DNA from: Acidimicrobiales bacterium
GTDB taxonomy: Bacteria > Actinomycetota > Acidimicrobiia > Acidimicrobiales > Palsa-688
DNA: 15,672 bases
Assembly: GCA_019241495.1 (NCBI GenBank)
Contig: JAFAWZ010000080.1
Location: forward strand, 1 to 15,672
Direction: 5' to 3'
The notes beneath the pieces were generated by a model. The model saw nothing but the letters and a program-made list of their open reading frames with translations, was not told where the DNA came from and searched no databases. The position numbers and the translations under genes are program-made. Positions within the stretch are counted from its first letter, which is position 1. Each line of letters begins with the position of its first letter. This document shows, piece after piece, positions 1-6,649 of this stretch.

Positions 1-158
1 ATCCGGCGGGGGGCCTTGCCCGGCCTGAAGCCCGGGATCCGCACCTCCCTGGAGATCTTCTTGAACGCGGCATCGATGCTGCGCTCGAACTCCTGCTCGT
101 CGACCTCGATCGACAACTTCACCTTGTTGCCCTCGAGGGGCTCGAGCACGGCTTTCAT
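1..158 (-). CDS. tig: Trigger factor, N-terminal fragment
   Basis: Ribosome-associated chaperone and peptidyl-prolyl isomerase that receives nascent chains at the exit tunnel. The 52 visible codons start at ATG 158 and run off the window. They contain the ribosome-binding signature of the family, a GFRPGKAPR loop at residues 43-51, preceded by the usual beta-strand/helix start (MKAVLEPLEGNKVKLSIEVD). That loop docks on ribosomal protein L23 in characterised trigger factors. There is no obvious Shine-Dalgarno sequence before the ATG, and a GC-rich hairpin lies just upstream. About nine tenths of the protein is outside the window, so the PPIase and C-terminal domains cannot be checked. The signature loop makes the identification secure. 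Confidence 0.93.
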   Translation of the reverse strand, partial: MKAVLEPLEGNKVKLSIEVDEQEFERSIDAAFKKISREVRIPGFRPGKAPRR

Positions 159-170
159 ACAGTTCGGGAA

Positions 171-201
171 GTCTAGGTGGGGCGCGGCGCCTAGACGCCC
201 C
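171..201 (-). promoter_or_regulatory. Hairpin between aldehyde dehydrogenase stop and tig start
   Basis: GTCTAGG (171-177) and CCTAGAC (190-196) form a perfect 7-bp inverted repeat with a 12-base loop. GGGGCG (179-184) and CGCCCC (196-201) form a competing 6-bp stem. The element lies about 60 nt after the aldehyde dehydrogenase stop and 13 nt before the tig ATG, both on the minus strand. It could end the upstream transcript or fold in the tig leader. No T-tract follows, so the role is undecided. Confidence 0.35.
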
Positions 202-258
202 CTCATCCCGGGAAACCCGACGAAGGGGCACAAAACTTCGCACCCATTGCCCAGATCT

Positions 259-1668
259 CTACCTCTTGGCCCGGTGGAGAACCTGCAGCTCGGTGAAGCC
301 GTGTAAGCCCCACGGCCCGTTCTCCACACCAATGCCACTCCACTTGGCCCCGCCGAAGGGCTGGTTGGGTTGTAGGACCAGGTGCGTGTTGACCCAAGCG
401 GTGCCGCATTCGAGCTGGGCGGCGACCGCGGCGGCCCGTTCGGCGTCGGCCGACCACACGGATCCGGATAGGCCGAAGTGGGTCGCGTTGGCGCGCTCGA
501 TGGCGTCGTCGAGGTGCCGGTAAGCGACCACGGGCAGGGCCGGCCCGAACTGCTCTTCGTAGACGATCCGGGTCCCGTCCGACGCTCCGGCCAGGATGGT
601 CGGCTCGTAGAAGTACCCGGGCCCGTCCATCGGGCGTCCCCCGGTCACGGCCCGCGCCCCGGAGGCCACCGCGTCGGCCACCAGCTCGCTGACCCGCTCG
701 TACTGGGGTCGGTTGTTGATCGGCCCGAGCTGCACGCCCTCTTCTGTGCCCTCCCCCACCTTCACGGCGGTGGCTTGTGCAGCCAGGGCATCGACCACGT
801 CGTCGTAGAGCGCTTCTGGAACGTAGACCCGTTTGATGGCGGAGCAGACCTGGCCGTTGTTCTGGAACGCCCCCCAGAAGAGCTTCGACCCGAGCGCGGC
901 CGGGTCGAAGTCGTCCAGGAGGATGGCGGCATCGTTGCCGCCCAGCTCCAACGTCACCCGCTTCAAGTCGGGGGCGGCAGAAGCGGCGACGTGCTTGCCG
1001 GCCGACACGGAGCCGGTGAAGGAGATCTTGCGCGCCAGCGGGTGCGCCGTCATCCATTTGCCGAGCTCGTCACCACCGCTGACGACATTCAGCACGCCGG
1101 CCGGAAGGACCGAGTTGAGCAGCTCGCCCATGCGAAGGGTGGCGAGCGGGGTGAACGGTGATGGTTTGAGCACCATCGTGTTGCCCGCGAGCAGGGCCGG
1201 GGCGATCTTCCACGAGGCCAGGACCAACGGAAAGTTCCACGGAGTGATGGCGGCCACCACCCCGAGAGGACGGCGCACGACCTCCACGAAGGCCCGGTTG
1301 TCGTCTTGGATCACCTCCCGTGGCAGGTCGAGGTCGGCGAAGTATTTGAACCACACCCCGGCGCCGATCGCTTCGATGCGGGCCTCGCCCAGGGGCTTGC
1401 CCTGCTCCGCGGTGAGGATCGGGGCCAGCTCGTCCGCCACTGCGAACATGGCATCCGCGGCGGCACGCAGGGCGGCACGCCGGGCGTCGATGTCCGATCG
1501 CCAGTCCCGGTAGGCCTTGTGCGCCGCGTCCATGGCCGCGTCCAGCTGCGCCGGGGTGCACTCCGGAGCCTGCTCGAATACCTCACCGGTGGCCGGATTG
1601 ACCACTCCGAAGGCGTCTTCTGTAGCTGCTTCGGAGCCACCGACGGTCATCGAGAAACGAGTCACCAC
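259..1668 (-). CDS. NAD(P)-dependent aldehyde dehydrogenase
   Basis: Cytosolic aldehyde dehydrogenase superfamily enzyme of 469 aa, a normal length for the family, oxidising an aldehyde to the acid with NAD(P)+. All catalytic landmarks are visible: oxyanion-hole Asn145 in PWNFP, cofactor-binding Lys168 in VLKPS, the nucleotide-binding FTGSVSAGK stretch (217-225), general base Glu241 in LELGG, nucleophile Cys275 in NNGQVC, and Glu372 in EEQFGP. The GQVCSAIKR context resembles actinobacterial AldA-type enzymes, but the substrate cannot be read from sequence. The chosen start is GTG at 1668, with a GGGAGGG about six bases upstream; ATG at 1650 (codon 7) is an alternative. It diverges from a PadR-type regulator, which makes that regulator a candidate controller. 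The stop is TAG. Confidence 0.93.
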   Translation of the reverse strand: MVTRFSMTVGGSEAATEDAFGVVNPATGEVFEQAPECTPAQLDAAMDAAHKAYRDWRSDIDARRAALRAAADAMFAVADELAPILTAEQGKPLGEARIEAIGAGVWFKYFADLDLPREVIQDDNRAFVEVVRRPLGVVAAITPWNFPLVLASWKIAPALLAGNTMVLKPSPFTPLATLRMGELLNSVLPAGVLNVVSGGDELGKWMTAHPLARKISFTGSVSAGKHVAASAAPDLKRVTLELGGNDAAILLDDFDPAALGSKLFWGAFQNNGQVCSAIKRVYVPEALYDDVVDALAAQATAVKVGEGTEEGVQLGPINNRPQYERVSELVADAVASGARAVTGGRPMDGPGYFYEPTILAGASDGTRIVYEEQFGPALPVVAYRHLDDAIERANATHFGLSGSVWSADAERAAAVAAQLECGTAWVNTHLVLQPNQPFGGAKWSGIGVENGPWGLHGFTELQVLHRAKR

Positions 1669-1739
1669 GCCATCCCTCCCCCGGGCCGACCATCGGCCGG
1701 GTAATCATTCGGAAACTATCGTAGAGGCCGCGCCCGTTT
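1669..1739. promoter_or_regulatory. Divergent control region, aldehyde dehydrogenase / padR
   Basis: Short region between two divergent genes that must carry both promoters. GGCCGA (1684-1689) and TCGGCC (1693-1698) form an inverted repeat with a 3-base centre, extended outward by CC (1681-1682) and GG (1700-1701). The word ACCATCG occurs at 1689-1695 and again at 1740-1746, so a regulator could read repeated sites. No convincing -35/-10 pair stands out; TATCGT at about 1727 is a possible -10 for padR. Confidence 0.4.
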
Positions 1740-1757
1740 ACCATCGAAGGCGATGGT
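1740..1757 (+). promoter_or_regulatory. Perfect inverted repeat over the padR start codon
   Basis: ACCATCG (1740-1746) and CGATGGT (1751-1757) form a perfect 7-bp stem around the tetraloop AAGG. The loop is the only Shine-Dalgarno-like sequence, and the 3' arm contains the padR ATG (1753-1755). As RNA this would hide the start codon; as DNA it is a compact palindrome that could be an autoregulatory operator. PadR proteins commonly bind palindromes in their own promoters, but this sequence is not a canonical PadR site. Confidence 0.45.
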
Positions 1758-2316
1758 CCCTGATGAGCCCCCCGTGGAGGCTTCGACCCCGAGGCTGTCG
1801 CTGGCCGAGCACATCGTCCTGGCTCTCGTGGCCGAACACGCCACCCACGGTTTCGCGGTAGCCCGATTGGTCGGCCCGGGCGCCACGATGGGTGACATAT
1901 TCCGCATCCCGCGTCCCATCGTGTACCGGGCCCTGGACCGGCTGCTGGCCGCGGAGCTGATCGAGGTCGACGAGGTACAACCCAGCCCCACCGGCCCGCA
2001 GCGCACCAGATACCGGATCAGCTCAGCGGGCCGCGAAATGGTCGATGCATGGTTGGCAGTGCCGGTGGCCCATATCCGGGACATCCGCACCGAGTTCCTG
2101 GTCAAGCTGGTGCTGCTCGAACGGTCGGGTATGGACATCGATCCGCTCGTCGGCGCGCAGCGCCGGACCCTGGCCCCGATCATCGCCGCGCTGGGCGAAC
2201 GGGATCCAGGCCGCGGTTTCGATCGGGTGGTGCATTCATGGCGCCGCCAGACCGCCCTCGCGGCTCTGCGGTTCCTGGATGATCTGGCTGCCAGCGACAC
2301 CCAAAGCGGTGTCTAA
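1753..2316 (+). CDS. PadR-family transcriptional regulator
   Basis: 187-aa DNA-binding protein. Residues 16-95 form the PadR winged helix: LSLAEHIVLALVAEHATHGFAVARLV, a helix with RPIVYRALDRLLAAELIEVD (recognition helix 55-66), then a wing ending in TRYRISSAGREMVDAWL. Residues 96-187 are the helical C-terminal dimerisation part (Vir_act_alpha_C type) with several Arg-rich helices. Family members are usually repressors responding to phenolics, drugs or other small molecules; the ligand here is unknown. The divergent aldehyde dehydrogenase is the likeliest target. The start at ATG 1753 has AAGG only two bases upstream and lies in a hairpin; GTG 1774 is an alternative start. The TAA stop is the first strand of a terminator-like hairpin. 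Confidence 0.85.
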   Translation: MVPDEPPVEASTPRLSLAEHIVLALVAEHATHGFAVARLVGPGATMGDIFRIPRPIVYRALDRLLAAELIEVDEVQPSPTGPQRTRYRISSAGREMVDAWLAVPVAHIRDIRTEFLVKLVLLERSGMDIDPLVGAQRRTLAPIIAALGERDPGRGFDRVVHSWRRQTALAALRFLDDLAASDTQSGV

Positions 2317-2364
2317 GCTGTCGCAAACTACTTGGAGGCGGGTGAAGTAGCTTTTCGGCAGCTT
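2315..2364. terminator. Bidirectional terminator-like hairpin between convergent genes
   Basis: Long stem fitting exactly between the padR TAA and the TAG of the lipoprotein gene. The outer arm AAGCTGTCG (2315-2323) pairs with CGGCAGCTT (2356-2364), nine pairs with one G-U. After a mismatch, AAA pairs with TTT, and after a one-base bulge CTACTT (2327-2332) pairs with AAGTAG (2345-2350) around a G-rich loop. The ends are AA/TT, so both transcripts finish with a short U-containing tail. Confidence 0.65.
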
Positions 2365-2365
2365 C

Positions 2366-3310
2366 CTAAGGGCTCGGCAGAACAGACGACAGGCTCGCAG
2401 GCACCCCGGTCCCGGTCACGGTGAAGGGCTGCGCCAGCTCGAAGCCGTCCTGCTTGAGCACGGCCTGGCCGGCCTGACCGAGCAGGTAGCTGACGAAGGC
2501 CTCGGCACCGGCTTCGTCCGGGGCGTTGTTCACCACCGTGATGGTGTAGGTGGCCGCCAGGTTCAGCCCGGTCAGGGAAATGGTCGGAATAGACGCCGGG
2601 GTCGACTCACTCGTGTAGAAGAACCCTGCGTCGAGCTGGCCCGCTTGTAGCCGTCCGACCAGAGTCTCCTCGGGGAAGACTTCGGATGTGTTGGTGGCGA
2701 GGGTGGCGAGAGCGGGCTCGTTGTAGGTCTGTGCCGCCGTGTTGAGGGCGGTGACCGTCAGCTTGCCTTTGGGATCGGTCGTCGGGTCGGTGCGGCCCAG
2801 GAGGAAGCCCGGTTCGGTGATCACCTGGTACCACGGTTTGGTCTTCAGATCGGCGGCGAACTTGCTGTTCGAGTTGTAGCCGAGGACCAGGGGGGCCGTC
2901 GCGAATGTGGCGTACCAGGACACCCAGTTCCCGTTCGAAGCCCCTTCGAGCGAGGTGTTGACCGTGGGGCTGGCGCTTATGAACACGTCGGCCACGCGCA
3001 CCTTCCCTTTGATCTGCTGGGCCAGCGCGTCCGACCCGGCCGAGAACCCGGTAAAGGTGTACCCGGTGGCACGGTCGAACGAGGGGCCGATCTGCTTCTC
3101 CATGGTGTTGACCAACGATCCGGCGTAGAGGACATCCACCGGGCCCGAGCCCCGAGGGATCGTCGTAGCCGGGGCCAGCGACGTCGGCGCGGTCGCTTTG
3201 GCCGAGCTGCTGCATCCGGCCAACCCGCCCGCCAACAACACGCCCGCCAACCCGACCGCCGCCGCGGTCGTCACGTACTGGCTCCTTGTCATGAGCGGCA
3301 TCGTAGTCAC
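2366..3310 (-). CDS. ModA/WtpA-like substrate-binding lipoprotein
   Basis: Predicted extracytoplasmic binding lipoprotein of 314 aa. A signal peptide (residues 7-32) ends in a lipobox LAGC with Cys33 as the lipidated residue. The mature part shows periplasmic-binding-protein type 2 features of the molybdate/tungstate group: VLYAGSL (58-64), GFSAGSDALAQQI (86-98), ADVFISAS (105-112) and GRTDPTTDPKG (170-180), similar to the WtpA-type GRxxPxTDP motif. Molybdate or tungstate is thus a likely ligand, though sulfate-like or other oxyanions cannot be excluded. No permease or ATPase gene adjoins it: the neighbours are padR (convergent) and tRNA-Pro (divergent). The start is uncertain: GTG 3310, ATG 3301 and ATG 3292 are all in frame without a clear ribosome site, and 3292 leaves a standard 26-residue signal peptide. 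An inverted repeat GTAGTC/GACTAC (3303-3308, 3316-3321) overlaps the first start. Confidence 0.82.
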   Translation of the reverse strand: MTTMPLMTRSQYVTTAAAVGLAGVLLAGGLAGCSSSAKATAPTSLAPATTIPRGSGPVDVLYAGSLVNTMEKQIGPSFDRATGYTFTGFSAGSDALAQQIKGKVRVADVFISASPTVNTSLEGASNGNWVSWYATFATAPLVLGYNSNSKFAADLKTKPWYQVITEPGFLLGRTDPTTDPKGKLTVTALNTAAQTYNEPALATLATNTSEVFPEETLVGRLQAGQLDAGFFYTSESTPASIPTISLTGLNLAATYTITVVNNAPDEAGAEAFVSYLLGQAGQAVLKQDGFELAQPFTVTGTGVPASLSSVLPSP

Positions 3311-3385
3311 AGAGAGACTACAGACCTCAACTCGGCCGCCGGAAGGGTGGGCCGAGTCGCCTACGCTTGGCGACCGGGCGACACA

Positions 3386-3457
3386 CGGGGAGTAGCGCAG
3401 CGGTAGCGCACCTGCTTTGGGAGCAGGAGGCCGGGGGTTCGAATCCCCCCTCCCCGA
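3386..3457 (+). tRNA. tRNA-Pro (anticodon TGG)
   Basis: Full cloverleaf: acceptor CGGGGAG/CTCCCCG, D stem GCGC/GCGC, anticodon stem CCTGC/GCAGG with loop TTTGGGA (anticodon 3418-3420), T stem GGGGG/CCCCC with loop TTCGAAT, discriminator A. C at position 1 fits bacterial tRNA-Pro. CCA is not encoded. A weak -10 (TACGCT, 3362-3367) lies upstream. Confidence 0.97.
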
Positions 3458-3550
3458 CTCGGAAGAGTCGTGGTACCGCGAGGTCTAACTGCATTGAGCA
3501 CTACTGGGGCCACGGACTGGGGCGAGCATCCTGCCGGCCTAGAAGAGGGC

Positions 3551-3579
3551 TGTCGGCGAGGGGCTGCCACCGATAGACT
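3551..3579 (+). promoter_or_regulatory. Candidate promoter of tRNA-Gly
   Basis: TGTCGG (3551-3556) and TAGACT (3574-3579) are separated by 17 bases and end 11 bases before the mature tRNA-Gly. The -10 matches well and the -35 poorly. If real, it could also serve the kelch gene downstream. Confidence 0.4.
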
Positions 3580-3590
3580 CAGCGGCCGTC

Positions 3591-3661
3591 GCGGGCGTAG
3601 CTCAACGGTAGAGCTCCAGCCTTCCAAGCTGGTTACGCGGGTTCGACTCCCGTCGCCCGCT
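3591..3661 (+). tRNA. tRNA-Gly (anticodon TCC)
   Basis: Cloverleaf with acceptor GCGGGCG/CGCCCGC, D stem GCTC/GAGC, anticodon stem CCAGC/GCTGG with loop CTTCCAA (anticodon 3623-3625), T stem GCGGG/CCCGT with one G-U pair and loop TTCGACT, discriminator T. CCA is not encoded. It lies 133 bases after tRNA-Pro and 32 bases before a protein gene on the same strand. Confidence 0.97.
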
Positions 3662-3693
3662 CGACAGGTTCCCCTGGCTCCACCTGTTGACCA

Positions 3694-5445
3694 ATGTCTC
3701 AACCTCTCCTTCGGCGACGCTGGTTCTCTGCTGCGGCGACCACAGCCTGGGCCTTGGTCCTGGTCGGGTCGGTCACCGCTTGGCCGAGCGCGGTCTTCGG
3801 GGATCCTAGCCCTCCAGACCCCTCAACCCTGACGCTCAACTGGAGCGTCAGCCACCCCGCCTCGTCGCCTCCGGCGCTGAGCAACGCCACGGCCGCCTAC
3901 GACAGTGACGACCCACCTTCGATAGTGGTCTTCGGCGGGCGCCAGACCGACGGAACGCTGTCTGGCGCTACCTGGGTGTGGAACGGCTCCACCTGGACCG
4001 GGTACACGGACTCACAGCCACCGGCCCGCGAGCTGGCCTCAATGGCGTTCGACCCCAGCCTCCACCAGCTGATCCTGTTCGGGGGCCGAGACAGCCATGG
4101 TGACTTCCTCGGCGATACCTGGGCCTGGAACGGACGGACCTGGAAGCAGTTGAGCCCGGCCGGCTCCACGCCGAGCCCCCGGGCTGGTGCCTCCCTTGCT
4201 TACGATCCGGCTGGCCGGCTCGTGCTGTTCGGGGGCACAGGGAGCACTCCGGCCGCCCCCGCCGCCAGCCCGAATGCCGGGCCCAACAGCGGCTCCGACA
4301 CGACGACCTCAGCCGGGGCGGCCTCCACCAACCCGACCAACGCGGCGGCCGCACCGACCACGCTGAGCGACACCTGGCAGTGGGACGGAACGACGTGGGT
4401 CCAGGGCCCCGCGGCAGGCCCCCCAGCGCGCACCGACAGCCAGATGTCCTATGACTCGACCGCCGGGGCGACCGTCTTGTTCTCAGGCCAGACCAACCCG
4501 GCGGGGTCAGGGACGCCCGCCCTGGCCTCGGACACCTGGTCGTGGAACGGCAGCACCTGGGCTCCACAGGCCAGCGCCCAGACTCCTCCGGCGCGCTCGG
4601 GCGGTGTCTTCTCGGACGTGCCGGCCATTGGCGGCCCGTTGCTCGTCTCAGGCGCCGGCGCCAACGGCGCGCTCCAGGATGGTTGGGTGTGGACGGCCCA
4701 CGGTTGGGCGCCCATCCAGTCGGCCGGTCACCCCTCCCCGAGGGGGGACGCGAGCGGGGCGTTCGATGCCGCCACGTCCACGCTCGTGCTCTTCGGTGGG
4801 CTGGACCAGGCCGGCTCCGCCGTCGCAGACACCGACCTGATCACCGCCTCAGTTCCTACTGTCACGGTGCCCGGCACCCAGGCGCCCAGCCCTTCCACGA
4901 CCGCTGTACCGTCCGTGGCCCAGCCGGTGCCGCCCGCCCCGACCACGACGGTGAAGTCTGTGCCGCCCGCCGTCGTGGTGCCCTCGGCTCCGACCACCGC
5001 TCCCCCGGCCCCAGCCGGGCCGGGTGCCATGTCGCTCGCCGCGAGCCTCCACATGGTCCGCCAGGGGGCGTCAGTCCAGCTGTCGGGGTCGGGCTTCGAG
5101 CCCGGATCGGTCGTGACGATCACCTTCCATTCCGCGCCGGAGCTGATCGGCCACAGCGTCGCCGATCGAGACGGAGCATTCACGGCCACCGTGGCCGTGC
5201 CCCGCTCGGCTTCCCCGGGCGAGCATCACTTCGTTGCCCAGGGGGTGGCCCCGTCGGGCGGGACGACCGAGCTCATCGCCGCCGTGCTGGTGCTCGGGCC
5301 GATCGGGTCGCACGGTCCCTCCGGGGTACAAACCGCGATCATGGTGGCGTTGTCGTTCCTAATCCCCGGGGCGGCGTGGACGGCGATGAGCGGATCGAGT
5401 TGGTGGCGCCGCCGCAAGGCGTCGATCACCGATGCGCCGTCCTAG
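3694..5445 (+). CDS. Kelch-repeat surface protein, C-terminally anchored
   Basis: 583-aa exported protein of unknown specific function. The N terminus (MSQPLLRRRW, then a hydrophobic stretch at about 15-35) is a signal peptide. Residues 60-385 hold about five to six kelch blades, shown by repeated TW-x-W-N/D-G-x-x-W motifs at 93-101, 142-150, 227-235, 281-289 and (degenerate) 330-338, alternating with LVLFGG-type strands at about 80, 129, 179, 263 and 367. Kelch propellers bind proteins or glycans. A low-complexity A/T/N/S insertion (184-222) interrupts blade 3. A Pro/Thr/Val linker (388-444) leads to an Ig-like or IPT-like domain (447-530) with a GSGFEPGSVV motif. A membrane helix (about 547-567) and RRRK tail follow. 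It has no Shine-Dalgarno site and begins 32 nt after tRNA-Gly. Its TAG stop overlaps the opposite gene's TAG in one CTAG. Confidence 0.85.
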   Translation: MSQPLLRRRWFSAAATTAWALVLVGSVTAWPSAVFGDPSPPDPSTLTLNWSVSHPASSPPALSNATAAYDSDDPPSIVVFGGRQTDGTLSGATWVWNGSTWTGYTDSQPPARELASMAFDPSLHQLILFGGRDSHGDFLGDTWAWNGRTWKQLSPAGSTPSPRAGASLAYDPAGRLVLFGGTGSTPAAPAASPNAGPNSGSDTTTSAGAASTNPTNAAAAPTTLSDTWQWDGTTWVQGPAAGPPARTDSQMSYDSTAGATVLFSGQTNPAGSGTPALASDTWSWNGSTWAPQASAQTPPARSGGVFSDVPAIGGPLLVSGAGANGALQDGWVWTAHGWAPIQSAGHPSPRGDASGAFDAATSTLVLFGGLDQAGSAVADTDLITASVPTVTVPGTQAPSPSTTAVPSVAQPVPPAPTTTVKSVPPAVVVPSAPTTAPPAPAGPGAMSLAASLHMVRQGASVQLSGSGFEPGSVVTITFHSAPELIGHSVADRDGAFTATVAVPRSASPGEHHFVAQGVAPSGGTTELIAAVLVLGPIGSHGPSGVQTAIMVALSFLIPGAAWTAMSGSSWWRRRKASITDAPS

Positions 5446-6599
5446 AGGCCCAGAGAACGCCCCACGATCTCTTTCATGATCTCGGTCGTTCCGCCGTAGA
5501 TGGTCGTGATGCGGGCATCTAGGTAGGCCCGCGAGATCGGGTACTCGAGCATGTACCCGTAGCCCCCGAAGAGCTGGAGGCAGCGGTCCACCGCCCGCTT
5601 CTGAAGCTCGGTACACCACCACTTCGCCATGGCGGCCTCCTCGACGGAGAGGCGGCCGGCGTTGAGCCCCAGCACACAACGGTCGATGAACGCTTGACCG
5701 ATCTCTACCTCAGTGGCCAGCTCGGCCAGGACGAACCTGGAGTTCTGGAACGAGCCGATCGGTTGGCCGAACGCAGTCCGCTCTTTGACATACTCCAACG
5801 TCCAGTAGAGAGCCGCCCGAGCGGCCGCCACGCCCGCCGCCGCGATGGACAGCCTCTCTTGGGGCAGGTTGGCCACGAGCTGCGTGAAGCCCTGGCCCTC
5901 CGCGCCGAGCAGGTTGGCGGCCGGGACCGCCACGTCGTGAAAGAACAGCTCGGCGGTGTCCTGGGCGTGCTGGCCGATCTTCTCGAGGTTGCGGCCCCGC
6001 TCGAAGCCGGGCATGCCCCGCTCCAGCACGAGCAGAGTCATGCCCTTGTGCCGCTGCTTCGGATCGGTCTTGACGGCAGTGATGACCAGGTCGGAGTTGA
6101 TGCCGTTGGTGATGAAGGTCTTCGACCCGTTGACGATGTAGACGTCACCGTCGCGGCGGGCGGTGGTGGACATCGACGCCAGGTCGGAGCCGATTCCCGG
6201 CTCGGTCATGGCAATGGCGGTGATCAGCTCGCCGGAGGCGATCCCGGGCAGCCAGCGAGCCTTCTGCTCGTCGGTGCAGTAGCGAAGGAAGTAGGGCAGG
6301 CAGATGTCGTTGTGGAGGGTGATCCCGAGCCCGGCCGCCCCGGCCCCGGCAGCCTGGATCTCCTCGCCGATCACCAGGTTGTAGCGGAAGTCCTCTACCC
6401 CGCCTCCGCCGTACTCCTCAGGGATGGCCATGCCGAGGAAGCCGTGCCGGCCGGCGTCGGCGAACACCTCACGGGGGACGATCCCGGCGGTCTCCCACTC
6501 CTCCTTGCGGGGCACAACCTCCTTGTCGAGCCAGGCGCGAAAGCTGCTCCGCAGCTCCTCGTGCTCGGCCTCGAACAAAGTTCTCTCCACGTTCGCCAA
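5442..6599 (-). CDS. Acyl-CoA dehydrogenase
   Basis: 385-aa FAD flavoprotein of the acyl-CoA dehydrogenase family, full length, catalysing alpha,beta-dehydrogenation of an acyl-CoA and passing electrons to ETF. Visible signatures are MTEPGIGSDL (131-140), the FAD/substrate region SKTFITNG (159-166), QLFGGYGYMLEYPISR (342-357) and the C-terminal YGGTTEIMKEIVGR (368-381). The medium/short-chain catalytic Glu position reads Gly (YGGT rather than YEGT). A Glu is instead present at 248 in LPQERL, where long-chain and isovaleryl-CoA dehydrogenases carry their base. It therefore belongs to the LCAD/IVD-like arrangement; the exact substrate is unknown. The start is TTG 6599; GTG 6588 is an alternative. 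It lies 50 nt downstream of the c-di-GMP gene on the same strand, so co-transcription is possible. Confidence 0.93.
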   Translation of the reverse strand: MANVERTLFEAEHEELRSSFRAWLDKEVVPRKEEWETAGIVPREVFADAGRHGFLGMAIPEEYGGGGVEDFRYNLVIGEEIQAAGAGAAGLGITLHNDICLPYFLRYCTDEQKARWLPGIASGELITAIAMTEPGIGSDLASMSTTARRDGDVYIVNGSKTFITNGINSDLVITAVKTDPKQRHKGMTLLVLERGMPGFERGRNLEKIGQHAQDTAELFFHDVAVPAANLLGAEGQGFTQLVANLPQERLSIAAAGVAAARAALYWTLEYVKERTAFGQPIGSFQNSRFVLAELATEVEIGQAFIDRCVLGLNAGRLSVEEAAMAKWWCTELQKRAVDRCLQLFGGYGYMLEYPISRAYLDARITTIYGGTTEIMKEIVGRSLGL

Positions 6600-6649
6600 C
6601 CTAATCCAGCCTCAGGGACCGCCACAGGCCTCAGCGTCGAGGCAGGATG

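Noticed and set aside
203..1161. Open frames over the aldehyde dehydrogenase on both strands (203-1057 minus, 478-1161 plus)
   Set aside because: They are Arg/Gly-rich translations without motifs, overlapping a gene with all catalytic residues in place.
3458..3471. Small GACTC/GAGTC hairpin after tRNA-Pro
   Set aside because: The 5-bp stem with a short loop and no T-run is too weak to call a terminator.
3386..3661. tRNA genes as integration site of a mobile element
   Set aside because: There is no integrase, no repeated tRNA 3' end downstream and no change of composition at the tRNA genes.
4542..5522. 326-codon alternative frame inside the kelch gene
   Set aside because: The Arg-rich composition shows no domain, while the main frame has a signal peptide, kelch repeats and a membrane anchor.
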